In this document: in pieces, positions 20,803-31,027 of the stretch | How positions within the stretch are numbered: position 1 is the first letter of the stretch | Layout: each line of letters opens with the position of its first letter | Assembly: GCA_963971575.1 (NCBI GenBank) | Contig: OZ020622.1 | Location: 12,314,279 to 12,378,278 of the forward strand | DNA from: Liopterus haemorrhoidalis | Lineage: Eukaryota > Arthropoda > Insecta > Coleoptera > Dytiscidae | Direction: 5' to 3' | Length of the DNA stretch: 64,000 nt | The notes under the pieces: model-generated | Databases searched by the model: none | What the model was told of the DNA's origin: nothing | The model's input: the letters and a program-made list of their open reading frames with translations, nothing else | Made by a program: the position numbers and the translations under genes

Positions 20803-21782
20803 AAAAATTGATGTGAAGTGTGAATTTTCACACATTTCAGGGTTTCGCAGGTATTTATTAACTGTGTGATGATTATTTGGGATGCCAAAACAAATTTTAT
20901 GTCAAAATATATTTTTATGAATTTTAATTCGAATGCCTAATACCATTATTTAAGTTTCTAAATATGTGCAGTATTTTTTTTTTTATATAGCAAGGTTCAT
21001 TTAGATTTTGAAAATTGCGCCTATGGCTTCCATTGGTTGCTTAAATCATAAGCCTCGCCCTCTGATACCTTCAAATATAGAATTAAATTATAATTTCAAC
21101 ACTTCCCACTGGTTATTAAATTTACGCTTTTAAAAATTAAATGCAACATTTACCAAAATATAACTAAAATTTTGACAAAATAATTTAAACAAAATAAAAA
21201 TGCAAAAAGAAACTGAAAAAATAAAAATTAACGGGATTCGAACACAGTTTCTTACAGTAGTTTCAACTCACTAAGCGAGAACGCTACCACTGTGCTATAC
21301 TGGATCACTCGTTTACTGTGTTAAATAGCGGATTAAATATATTACATATTTTACTTAAAAACACAAAAAATGCGATATTTTCCGAAAACATAATCTGATC
21401 AAAAATTCCTGTTGTACTATTCTGGTTCACACCAATGTACATTACTGAGAATTTTTTCAGATTTTTAGTTTAAACCATCTGGGCTACAGGTGTGGGACAA
21501 ATTTTTTTTGCACAATTTTGGCAAAAATCGCCTCAAAATAATTTATTTTGCAAAAATAAAATTTTGATCGTTAATCCTCGTACCAAGGGCTTTCATTTGA
21601 TACCCTACACAGAATTGTAAAAAAATAATTTTTTTTTCGATGAGTATATATTTGTTTATATTTTTAGGGGGATATGTTTTTTAGATGTTTTAGTATTTTT
21701 TCTATGTGCGGGTCAAAGAGTTGTATAAGCATGCCAAATTTCAACTCTCTAGGTTCAGCCGTTTGGCTACAATTTTTACCGA

Positions 21783-21820
<38 letters not shown>

Positions 21821-21871
21821 GACAAAATGACGGTATAAGGGTTTTTGGTCATACCTACAAAACCCTAAAAA
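20803..21871 (-). mobile_element. HINE copy 2 (reverse)
   Basis: Reverse-strand order: T-run, AGGGTTTTGTAGGTAT (ends 21866), (CTGT)n at 21783-21821, conserved core, tRNA-like segment, ATACCTGCGAAACCCT, GTGTGAAAATTCACAC, CTTCACATCAATTTTTT. Colinear with copy 1 over the whole length. No coding capacity. Confidence 0.75.
21233..21306 (-). other. tRNA-like segment inside HINE copy 2
   Basis: B-box GTTCGAATCCC at 21243-21233 and A-box TAGCACAGTGG at 21297-21287 on the minus strand. Nearly identical to the segment in HINE copy 1. Confidence 0.55.
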
Positions 21872-22474
21872 TTACTGGTAAGAAATATGTAATTATTTAT
21901 TTTTTCTCATTCCATACAAATTTAATTTATAAACAAAATTTCACTTGACATTCTCACGCTTACAAATTAAATTTATGTAAACGTTTAATAATTTATTCAA
22001 TTTTATGTCCTTTAGCAAACACACCTATTTATCTTACTGATTTCAATTAGGAATTGAACTTAATATTCACACTAGCATGGCCGGCCCTTGGGTGAGGCGG
22101 ACTAGAGCCAGGCCTCAAGTGAAGAAATACCTAAAAAATTTCATCATTCATGTTTGTTGAATTTAAAAATAGCTTTAGTAATTCTTGAAATTAAAATATT
22201 AAGTTATTAATTTCTACAAACTAGGTCAACTTAAAGTTTTAAAATTGTTCTACAACAAAGTTTATAAATTATCAAATATTTTTATACTATGCTATGTTTT
22301 ACAAGCATATTTAATCAAAGCTATGTGTTTGGAATATTCAAAGATTTCAAACTTTGATACTTAATATTAATCATCTTATTATACAAGAACTTTTAGACTA
22401 AATAGTTCATAATTTAACTATCATCAACTATTCAAAAACTAGAGTACAATGTTGTGATAGATTAATGTCCTGTA
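21872..22474. other. No gene; one GC-rich possible element end
   Basis: Around 22079-22125 GGCCGGCCCTTGGGTGAGGC is GC-rich in an AT-rich setting and looks like the end of a non-autonomous DNA transposon, but no partner end was found. Confidence 0.3.
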
Positions 22475-22690
22475 GAAGTGTAGGGGCCCTTTTTAAATGT
22501 GATTGAAAAGTCATAGTTGGCTAATTAAAGTTTAAATATTTCAATGTACTCCATTGTTGAATGGCCTTCCACATAATGAGTTTCCAAAACTCGCGAGCGG
22601 ATCGAAACTGAAAACCACTTAAAAGTTCGCCAGCTGGTTGCTATGATTCTTTACAACTTATGAATAATAGTGTTTTGAATTAAAGGACTT
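22475..22690 (-). repeat. Dispersed repeat with CAACCAGCTGGCGAAC core, copy 2
   Basis: The reverse complement aligns with 9190-9410: both carry CTTTAATTCA, CAACCAGCTGGCGAAC, GATCCGCTCGCGAG, CCAACTNTGACTTTTCA and AAAAAGGG in the same order. Confidence 0.75.
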
Positions 22691-22735
22691 TTTTTGAACA
22701 CAAGAATAAAATGTTCACAAATAAATTCCAATCTA

Positions 22736-23595
22736 TTAGGTCGTCAAGGATGAAATTTAAAGAAAAAAAGGCAAAGTTGATTGATAACTTACAAATATAA
22801 GGAATTATTTTATTCATCAAAGTATGCACCCATATTTTTTAGACACTTTTGCCAATTAATCGGAAGGTTGTTCAGGCTGGTGGTATAAAACCATGTCGGA
22901 CGAGAGTCAATGAATTCCTGGAAGGCCAGTTTTACAGCATTGTCGGAATTAAACTGTTATCATATTAAAAAATTGTCCAAATTGCGGAAGAAGTAGTAGT
23001 CAGTGAGGGCTAGGTCTGGTTAGTATGGAGGATGATGAAGAAGTTCCAACTTCAATTCCTGTAGTTTTGCCACAGTCATTTGTGCAGTGTGTGGTCTAGC
23101 GTTATCATGCAATAAGATAGGAGTCGATCTGTTGACCAATGTAGGTTGTTTTTCTTTAAATTTTTGTATCATTTCGTCCAGTTGATTGCAGTATATTTCT
23201 GCTGTGATCAATGAACCAGTTTTTTTTTTGTTTGGTTTTTAAGTTACCTGTACGAAACGTGGCGAACCAATTTTATATTGTCTGCTGCGTAGTAACACTA
23301 GAGCCAAATACACTATTAATGTTTCGCGCGGTATGCGATGCCGTAGTTCCACGTAAGAACTCATACTTCATAATAGCGCGAATTTCCGACCATTCCATTT
23401 TCAACAAAATTAATTTTAGAAAAAAGTTTTTTATATTTTTAAGAGCATACAATGATTTCTTTAAAAAGGCGAGATGTGTAACTTTCTAACAAAAAAAAAA
23501 AAAAAACAGATCTGTAAAATATTAAGACAATGTCAAAAATAAGCTTGTAAATGTGGCAATATTATTAACTAAAAATTTCATCCTTGACGACCTGA
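22736..23595 (-). mobile_element. mariner Mar-C (Hsmar1-like), internally deleted
   Basis: Ends TTAGGTCGTCAAGGATGAAA and TCAGGTCGTCAAGGATGAAA (reverse strand of the right end), flanked by TA at 22734-22735 and 23596-23597. The length is 860 bp against about 1.3 kb for a full element; the missing part is the middle of the gene. Confidence 0.85.
22845..23402 (-). pseudogene. mariner transposase, internally deleted (Mar-C)
   Basis: The start MEWSEIRAIMKYEFLRG and the first HTH (ARNINSVFGSSVTTQQ, then a stop, NWFATFRTG) are joined to the distal part ITAEIYCNQLDEM...ILLHDNARPHTAQM, so the second HTH and first Asp are deleted. The second catalytic Asp (LHDNARPH) is present. The third (TDYYFF) lies beyond a stop at 23020-23022, then INWQKCLKNMGAYFD closes the protein. 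Motifs are closest to the Hsmar1/cecropia-type mariners. Confidence 0.85.
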
Positions 23596-23690
23596 TATAT
23601 CTATATGCATGTAAATTTACTTTGTTATTAATTCCGTATATCTTTGTAGCTCTGATGGAGATTTAAATTAAATCAAAACATTAGCGAAGT

Positions 23691-24199
23691 TAAGAAATTT
23701 TGTTTTATTTTCTGATTGGTTCAAATCCCATTATCTCATCAACTCTATACTCTATCTCAGAAAGACTGAAAGTAATAAATTTATTATTTGTAAAGTTATT
23801 GTTTTTTCATACGGAAGCGGCAAAACAAAAGCGACACAATATGAATAGTTCGAAATGAAATATTGTTAAAAACAACCGAGTGTGCCGCAAATATTATATG
23901 GGAATACGAACTAGGGTTAAACACAATAGACCATAAAAATTTGACCCTAAAATTTTGAGGAAAAATATAGTCACAGGGGTGTGTTTAATGATATGATAAA
24001 TATGGTTACAGGCGTTCGTTTAATAAAATGATAAATAGTAATATAGAAATACACAAAACCAATTTAAACGTGTTTAAAATGTGCACGCGACTGGTAACTG
24101 GTAAATGATTTATTTCTATCAGCCTTTTTGAGATAGAGTATAAGAAATTTTGTTTTATTTTCTGACTGGTCCGAATCCCATTATCTCATCAACTGTATC
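23691..24199. mobile_element. MITE between 59-bp direct repeats
   Basis: The inner element (23746-24142) has inverted ends of about 35 bp starting TATACTCTATCTCA with a few mismatches. It is bordered by direct repeats 23691-23749 and 24141-24199 (starting TAAGAAATTTTGTTTTATTT), differing at about six positions. Ordinary target-site duplications are 2-10 bp, so the long repeats need another explanation, for example a 450-bp tandem duplication. No coding content. Confidence 0.65.
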
Positions 24200-24202
24200 A
24201 CA

Positions 24203-24257
24203 TAACCTTATCCGTCAAACTGTTATCTAGGGGTTTAAAGGTGGAAAAACTAGGCCT
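24203..24257. mobile_element. Harbinger-type MITE end, decayed
   Basis: ACCTTATCCGTCAAACTGTT followed by AAAGGTGGAAAAACTAGGCCT matches the right end of the MITE at 49557-49815 with several changes. The rest is missing. Confidence 0.55.
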
Positions 24258-24788
24258 AAATAAAATAATTTATTCAGAATCAATTGCGATTTTTTCAAAT
24301 AATTTGTTGTATGGATTAGTCTCTACACCCCACTGTTTATTATTTAAATCAGCACACTACTAGATCAAACTGATGCTATATTTTCTGCTTGTAGTATATT
24401 TTCCTGACGTGTAAATATGACGGCAATCTCTTCGAAGGGGAGTGAAATTGATAGACCATTGTATTGACCATTATAATGCCCCTATAGTGTTTGAACAGGG
24501 GATACCGAAAAAAATACCCGCTGACTATACGGGCGATTATTAACCTGAGCTAGAGAAATGATCTATCTGATAACATTTGGTCGAGGAGATTGAATATTTA
24601 CCTTAACACAAAAATCTTTAACGCAAACATAATTAATATGTGTTCTTCTATGATTGTCATAAATAAAAAACCATCAACAATGCTATGCATCAAATACTGA
24701 CAACTACAAAAAAATAATACTACAGTTACTTATAATTCACAGTTATACTAAACTTGGTTATTACCCGTCAACAATGACGGATTTATAA
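24258..24788. other. No recognisable gene
   Basis: AT-rich, no coding pattern. Confidence 0.5.
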
Positions 24789-24790
24789 TA

Positions 24791-26188
24791 CAGTGAATTT
24801 ATTCTTTTATGCAACATGCACTATGTCATTACCATGGATACAGTTTTTGACAGCAATATAAATCGTGTTCATTTTCATTTGCAACATAGACAATTAGTGT
24901 GTATACTTTCGCTCATTACTGATTTAAAAATTAATCAACATGTATATACAGATGAAGAAAAAATAACGATGGTAACTTGGTATATTTCCCAAATGAGTTT
25001 AAGAAAAGTTTCTGTTGTATTTAGTGCAACTTATTCACATCGGCCAATACCAAATCCCTTTACAATTTCAAGACTAGTTAATAAATTTCATCGCGAAGGA
25101 TGTCTTAAGTCAAAACATAATAAAAAAGAACAACATCCCACGTGCTTACAGAAGAGAAGCAGTTGGAAATATTATTACAAGTGGAAGAAAACAATCAAAA
25201 TACTTTAAGATCAATTGCACAAACCGTTGGTGTCAGTACTGGATCTGTTTTTAACTTCTTAAAAAAAGAAAAGTTTCGATCATACAAATTTCAAAATCAT
25301 CAAGAATTGTTAGAAAGGGACGCAGCAGTACGTATGGATTTTTGTTTTGAATTGTTTGAAAAAAATAATTCCGACCCAACAATGCTTCAAAGAATTTTAT
25401 TTACAGACGAAGCAACGTTTACTCTAAATGGTGAAGTGCACAGACAAAAGTTTAGGTACTGGAGTCGAGAAAATTTACATTTGTTTCATTCCTCCCGAAC
25501 TCAAAATCCGCAAAAATTAAATGTTTGGGCAGGGATAATAGGAACCAATATTGTAGGGTCTTTTTTTATTGACGGTAACCTTAATGCCGCAAAATATCTA
25601 GCCCTTTTGCAAAATCAAATAATACCTGCGTTGCGAAACCTGAATATGAATGGACAAGTATGGTTTCAACATGATGGCGCACAAGTCCATTATTCTAGAA
25701 TAGTTAAAGAATATTTACATAGAATTTTCCCAAAAAGCTGGATTGGAAGAGGAGGGTCGATGAATTGGCCAGCAAGATCTCCGGATTTGGCACCCAGTGA
25801 TTTTTTTTATTGGGGATATTTAAAGGTCATAGTATATAATGAAGAACTTAGGGATGTTGCTGAACTGCAAGACATAATTGATTAAGCATCCAACAATATA
25901 TCTCAAGAGCAATTGCTGAATGTTTTGAATCATTTTTATGATCGCTTAACATTTTGTATGCAAGTAAACGGAGAAACTTTTGAACATTTATTATAAGTTT
26001 TTATTAGTTATTTATTTATTATTATTATTATTTTTTTAATTTGTATTTTCAATAAAATAATTTGATTTTGCTATTAAATATGGTTTTTTCTATGTTGCAA
26101 ATGAAAATGAACACGATTTATATTGCTGTCAAAAACTGTATCCATGGTAATGACATAGTACATGTTGCGTAAAAGAATAAATTCACTG
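24791..26188 (+). mobile_element. DD41D transposon D41-3 with about 100-bp terminal repeats
   Basis: Both ends start CAGTGAATTTATTCTTTTA and stay paired for about 105 bp (few differences), flanked by TA at 24789-24790 and 26189-26190. The length is 1398 bp. Full-size, with a transposase gene damaged at two points. Confidence 0.95.
24816..25996 (+). pseudogene. DD41D transposase with one frameshift and one stop
   Basis: First frame (to about 25140): TDEEKITMVTWYISQ and a first HTH. Near 25140 the frame shifts by one; the second frame continues EEKQLEILLQVEENN, the second HTH (RSIAQTVGVSTGSVFNFL), first Asp in FTDEATFTLNG, second in FQHDGAQVHY, third in PDLAPSDFFYWGY, again 41 residues between the last two by count. 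A TAA at 25883-25885 interrupts; the same frame then reads to TAA at 25994-25996 (ETFEHLL). The ATG at 24816 is inside the terminal repeat, so the true start is probably further in. Confidence 0.9.
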
Positions 26189-26189
26189 T

Positions 26190-26534
26190 ATAAAAATTTT
26201 AATTATTTGTATGTGTACTTGGTTTTACTTTTTAATGTATCTTAATTTCGTATTATTAACCAAAAAATATTCCACGATATCAGGTATTTAGCCAATAACG
26301 GGAGAGGGTGTCACCTGTCAGCCAATCAAGAGACAGTGTGTCCCCAGTTAGCGAATCACGAAAACCTTAGGTAAAATTGACGTCACAATGTTACCGACAC
26401 TACATACAGACACTTGCTAATTTTATATGTACGATAATTTTTCATAAACTTTTTTAAGATGGGAATACGATTCATTTTTACTCAGCACATTACATTTATA
26501 TTGTCAAAACTAAAAATAATTTGAGACGTCAATT
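26190..26534. other. Left flank of the satellite, with degenerate 30-bp repeats
   Basis: AGCCAAT/AGCGAAT-headed units of about 30 bp occur three times between 26289 and 26360. The last leads into CGAATCACGAAAACCTTAGG, whose near-copy flanks the other side of the satellite near 27955. Confidence 0.5.
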
Positions 26535-27945
26535 TATGCTTACGAAACCCTAGACATTTCTGTATGTAATTATATTCGTGTATTCTTAGAGAATAAATCT
26601 GCAAAATATTGTTCATATCGGTCAAAGGATATAACAGTGTCTAAAATTTCTTTTTTATGCCTACCAAACCCTGGACATTTCTATATATAATTATATTCTT
26701 AAGTTTTTAGAGAATAAATCTACAAATTATTGTTCATATCGGTTAAAGGATATAGGCGTGTCTAGAGTTTCTTGTTTATGCCTACGAAACCCTAAACATT
26801 TCTATATGTAATTTTTTCTGCAGTTTCTTTGAGAATAAAACTGAAAAATATTGTTCATATCGGTCAAAGGATATAGGAGTATCTAGAGTCTCTTGTTTAT
26901 GCCTTCGAAATCCTAGACATTTTTGTATAAAATTATATTCCTAGATTCTTAAAGAATAAATCTGCAAATTATTGTTAAAGGATATAGGAGTCTTTTGTTT
27001 ATGCCTACAAAACCCTAGATATTTATGTATGTAATTATATTCGTAGATTTTTAGAAAATAAAACTGCAAAATATTGTTCATACGGTCAAAGGATATAGGA
27101 TTATCCAGAGTTTCTTGTTAATGCCTACGAAACCCTAGACATTTCTATATGCAATTATATTCGTAGATACTTAGAGAATAAATCTGCAAAATACTGTTCA
27201 TATCAGTCAAAGGATATAGTAGTATCCTAGGTTTTCTTGTTTATGCCTACGAAATCCTAGACATTTCTATAGGTTATTTTATCCGTAGATATTTAAATAA
27301 TAAATTTGCAAACAATTATCCTATCGATCAAAGGATATAGAAGTGTCTAGAGTTTCTTGTATATGCCTACGAAACTCTAGACATTTCTATACGTTGTTTT
27401 ATCCGCAGATTCCTAGAGAAAATCTATGCAAAATATTTTTCATATCGATTAAAGAATGTAGGAGTGTCTAGAGTTTATTATTTATGTCTACGAAATCCTA
27501 GACATTTCTGTATGTTATTTTGTCCGCAAATTCTTAGAAAATAAACCTGCAAAATATTATTCATATCCGTCAAAGAATATAGGAATCTTTTGTTTATGCC
27601 TACAAAACCCTAGACAGTTGTGTTTGTATTTTTTTTTATTTACTTATGTTACATTGGCCTATTTCTGCAACGAGGCTAATCGCCGATGCCAGGGGGCGAG
27701 CTCCTATACATGGATGATGGGTGAATGATTATGAAATGTGGGTAATGTAAACATATTATTCTCGCCCGAATAATATCACCAACGGAGAATCGAACCACCA
27801 ACAGCACAATCATGACTGTTTTCACTAGTCCAAACTGCACGATTTAATGCGCTCGGCCACTCCGTTGGCATGTATGTAATTATATTCCTAGATTCTTAGA
27901 GAATAAATCTAATAATATTGTTCATATCGGTCAAAGGATATAGGA
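26535..27945 (+). repeat. 121-bp satellite array, about 10 units
   Basis: Units start at TATGCCTACGAAACCCTAGA at 26535, 26656, 26777, 26898, 27000, 27120, 27242, 27362, 27483 and 27595: spacing 120-122 with two shortened units (102 and 112). A SINE interrupts the last unit. Each unit border contains GTCTAGAGTTTC facing GAAACCCTAGAC, a potential hairpin. The motif ATGCCTACAAAACCCT differs at one base from the HINE subterminal repeat read in reverse. Confidence 0.95.
27629..27871 (-). mobile_element. tRNA-derived SINE inserted in the satellite
   Basis: Minus strand: the head CCAACGGAGTGGCCGAGCGC (A-box TGGCCGAGCG) starts at 27871, the B-box GGTTCGATTCTCC is near 27796, then a unique body and an A-rich tail at 27629-27640. 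TGTTTGTA before and TGTATGTA after are the likely 8-bp duplication; neighbouring satellite units show the unoccupied sequence. The head resembles Ser/Leu-type tRNAs (long variable region). Confidence 0.85.
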
Positions 27946-28693
27946 TTATTTGCCAATCACGAGATCCTTAGGAAAAATTGACATCACAATGTTGCGATAA
28001 CCATCTAAATCTATTTTAAATTTTATGTTTTTAGAAAATATGTCAGCTAACGCCATCTGTTTTCAGAATCAAATATTACAATTTTGTGATGTAAAACAAG
28101 AAATTTTCATCCATGTTTTCCATAATTCAATAACAGGAAACACCTTTCTGGTCCTACTTATTTAATTTCCGCTTCGACCGTTTCCGATCGAAAATCGGGT
28201 AAATCTAGAGGCTTTCCAGGTGAATCGTACGTGATAGGAACTCGAGATAAGAACTATTGTATCGGGTATTACAATACGTATCGAGTATAACAAACAAGTG
28301 GAAACATTACCATATCTAGAAGAATCAACGAAAATTTACAACATATTTAGTTGTAATGTTGATTACAATGATCTGATACCAGAATAAAGTCATTAATTAT
28401 AATTTACTGTGATATTAAATGTTGCAAAATATGAGTAATCGATAAACAAATTCGTTAGAATAATCTCCGATTTGCTGGTGGTGTCAAATAAAAAATATAT
28501 GACATTGTTTTAATACCCTAATACTAAAATAAAATAGTCACTCTGTCCCAAATTAGTTGTTACATTTATAAAATAATACTGGTTAACAAAATTTTCCTCC
28601 CAAAAGTTAAAGTAAGTGAATCTAATAGTATTTTTACGTGGTTTCAATAAAATCTAAGACGATTTTGGATGTGATTTCAAATACTGGACTTAA
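27946..28693. other. No gene; right flank repeat of the satellite
   Basis: CCAATCACGAGATCCTTAGG followed by AAAATTGACATCACAATGTT (27954-27994) repeats the left flank at 26350-26390 with a few changes. The remainder is AT-rich without recognised features. Confidence 0.45.
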
Positions 28694-28975
28694 AGGCGCC
28701 TACATACAGTGTGCCAACGTTCGCCAACGCTGGTATTGACGCTGGCCGTAACATGTAGCACTGGCGGACACTTCTACATACGTACCATACAGACGATGTG
28801 TCGATGAAGCGTCAGTGCTGGCCAAATACAAAAATAGCAAACATAAACCAACGTTTGTAAAATGGCGTCTGACAGTGAAAGTGAGGTTATGGTCGCAGCT
28901 TCTACCTTGCTTTTGATATTTAAATCTGATTAAAAGTATAAAAAATACTTTTTGAAGTGAAAAAGTGAAGCTACC
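28694..28975 (+). mobile_element. PIF/Harbinger 5' fragment (tentative)
   Basis: After TTAAA the sequence GGCGCCTACATACAGTGTGC looks like a Harbinger terminal repeat. At 28862 an ATG opens MASDSESEVMVAASTLLLI, the acidic start pattern common in HARBI1-like transposases. The frame stops at 28929-28931 and a mariner fragment begins at about 28976. The other end of the element is not seen. Confidence 0.4.
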
Positions 28976-29523
28976 TTGCACCGAAGCAACGTTTATCAGT
29001 GGTACAAAATGTTCTCAGAGTGCCGAGAAGATGTGAACGACGAAGAGCGTGCTGGACGCCCGAGCACGTCAACAACAGACGAAAACATTGATGAAGTAAG
29101 GAAAATAGTATTGACCAATCATCGAATCACCGTTAGAGAAGTTGCTGAGGACCTAAACATATCGATTGGCTCGTGCCATTCCATTTTTACCAATGATTTG
29201 GGCATGAGACGCGTCGCCGCGAAATTCCCATCGTTGCTTGCGCGCGCATTTTTGGCCAAAACACACTAATAATGCCGCAGCCACCGTATTCCCCAGATCT
29301 GCCCCCTTGTGACTTTTTCTTGTTCCCGAAACTGAAGAGGCCCATGAAAGGACGACGCTACGTTACGAGTGAGGAGATAAAGACGGCATCGAAGGAGGAG
29401 CTGAACAAGATCACAAAAAATGATTTTTTCAAGTGCTTTGAGGATTGGAAAAAACGTTGGCACAAGTATATAATATCTGGTGGGGATTACTTTGAAGGGG
29501 ACAAAATAGATATTCATGAATAA
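28976..29523 (+). pseudogene. mariner transposase, internally deleted (Mar-D)
   Basis: The first frame gives the HTH and linker (VYQWYKMFSECRE, ERAGRPSTSTTDENIDEVRK, RITVREVAEDLNIS, DLGMRRVAAK), then jumps over the part containing the first and second Asp. A second frame (from 29272) reads PQPPYSPDLPPCDFFLFPKLK with the third Asp, FFKCFEDWKKRWHKYI and a normal C-terminus. The body between is deleted. No terminal repeat was found on the 5' side, where Harbinger-like sequence abuts. Confidence 0.85.
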
Positions 29524-29799
29524 ATAAATAATTTTTGAAAAAACACAAAATTCGCGATACTTTTTGAACTTATAGCCCTTTATAAAAAAATATTGCACGT
29601 TCAAGTCGTTCCTACTTGAAAGTACTTGAAGTACCTCCAACGCGAACCGTTTAAATTAGTTGTCAAGATAAGTATAATTTATTTTATTTATGTTAAAATG
29701 TATATTTTAATGAATATAAATGTCATATATTTATTAATATATCTTGCAAAATTGAGCGTTTTTCTATTATAATTTTATGATTCGATCTTATATGACTTC

Positions 29800-29864
29800 G
29801 CGGCCCCCCGACGAAGGTTTCACGGCCTCCCAGGGGGCCGCGGCCCCCCTGTTGAGAAACGCTG
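29800..29864. mobile_element. Single hAT-type end
   Basis: GC-rich sequence ending GGCCCCCCTGTTGAGAAACG then CTG; in reverse it starts CAGCGTTTCTCAACAGGGGG, a familiar hAT terminal pattern. The partner end and 8-bp duplication were not found. Confidence 0.45.
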
Positions 29865-30511
29865 ACCTAAAGCACCCCTAAATAAACAAAAAAATACATA
29901 TCATCCACTATTATTTTGTATTCTGCTTTATGTTTCTCTAAGAAAATCTGGCAAATACTCTTGTAAAACTGCCATGCAACTGACCGTCAAAGATTTCATC
30001 TTGAATCAATTCTCTTATTTGAGATCCTGCAGAGATCCCATGTCATATTTTGTAAATTAAAGTTACTATTATCTTTACGAGATACGATGCATATCAACAT
30101 TTAGTAAAACTTTTAGAGGAACAAAAGCAGAGTGTATTTTCTCAAGTGGAAAAATTGTTGAGTGAATGCAGTAATATGAAATGAATTTGTGAAAATGACA
30201 TTTTTGTAAGGAGTGTGCGAGTATTAGAGATAAAACGTGAAATGGGAAAAAAGAAGGAAATTTTGTGGATTACTATAATGCGACAAACGCTTACGAATAA
30301 TCACAGAATATTTTAAAAGACAAAAAATCCTACAGACCAGTTTCGAATATACTATTCATTATTGTGGTTTCTTAATTTGCCAATGTGTCCTCGGGTTGAG
30401 GGTTATAATACAAAGGCGCACACATACGTATTTTGGATTTTCCGTAGTTTAATTAGTCTAGAAAACATTTGGGGCTTTAATTGTTTAATACGTTTTGAAA
30501 TTATGACAATT
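29865..30511. other. No recognisable gene
   Basis: AT-rich without recognisable coding or paired ends. Confidence 0.5.
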
Positions 30512-30513
30512 TA

Positions 30514-31026
30514 CAGTGGGTGGCCAAATTATTAGGGACAGTGCAGATTTTCTGTAATTTTCAAATGAATTTAATGAGAAAATAAGTGGCTTTGGGTCTC
30601 GTATTTATTTTTATTCATTAGAGTGCTTTATTTAGAATATAAAACGACATAATTGCTTATTCATAATCATTTATTTTTGTATAAAAAGTGTTAATTTAAC
30701 AAATTAAGTAAAATCTTAATATTTTGTAATACCATCCTTTGCTGCGATTGCGGCTTCCAGGCGTTTGGGCATGCTTTTTATGCAGACTTTTGCTTTGTGT
30801 CGGAGATTGGGGTTGTGATGCCACTCTCTGATAAGGGTTTCTATAAATTGCCGCTTGGTGGTGATGATTTCTTTGGCGATCTCCCGCTTTTTAAAATAAT
30901 AATGATACCAGCAACAAGAATATAGAAGAAAAATGATTTAAAAACAATTTATTTTCTAACAAAATGCATTTAAACTTGAAAATTACAGGGGGTGTGTGCT
31001 GTCTCTAATAATTTGGCCACCTACTG
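30514..31026 (-). mobile_element. Tc1-like deletion derivative
   Basis: Inverted ends CAGTGGGTGGCCAAATTATT and CAGTAGGTGGCCAAATTATT, flanked by TA at 30512-30513 and 31027-31028. 513 bp; only the 3' end of the gene is left. Confidence 0.85.
30717..30890 (-). pseudogene. Tc1 transposase C-terminus
   Basis: About 57 codons ending KSMPKRLEAAIAAKDGITKY, the conserved C-terminal signature of Tc1-like DD34E transposases (SMPxRxxAVIxAKGGxTKY). Preceded by ETLIREWHHNP. Catalytic residues are missing. Confidence 0.8.
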
Positions 31027-31027
31027 T

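Noticed and set aside
26535..27945. CRISPR-like array
   Set aside because: Unit length 121 bp without short repeat/variable spacer pattern; the whole unit repeats, so it is a satellite in a eukaryotic context.
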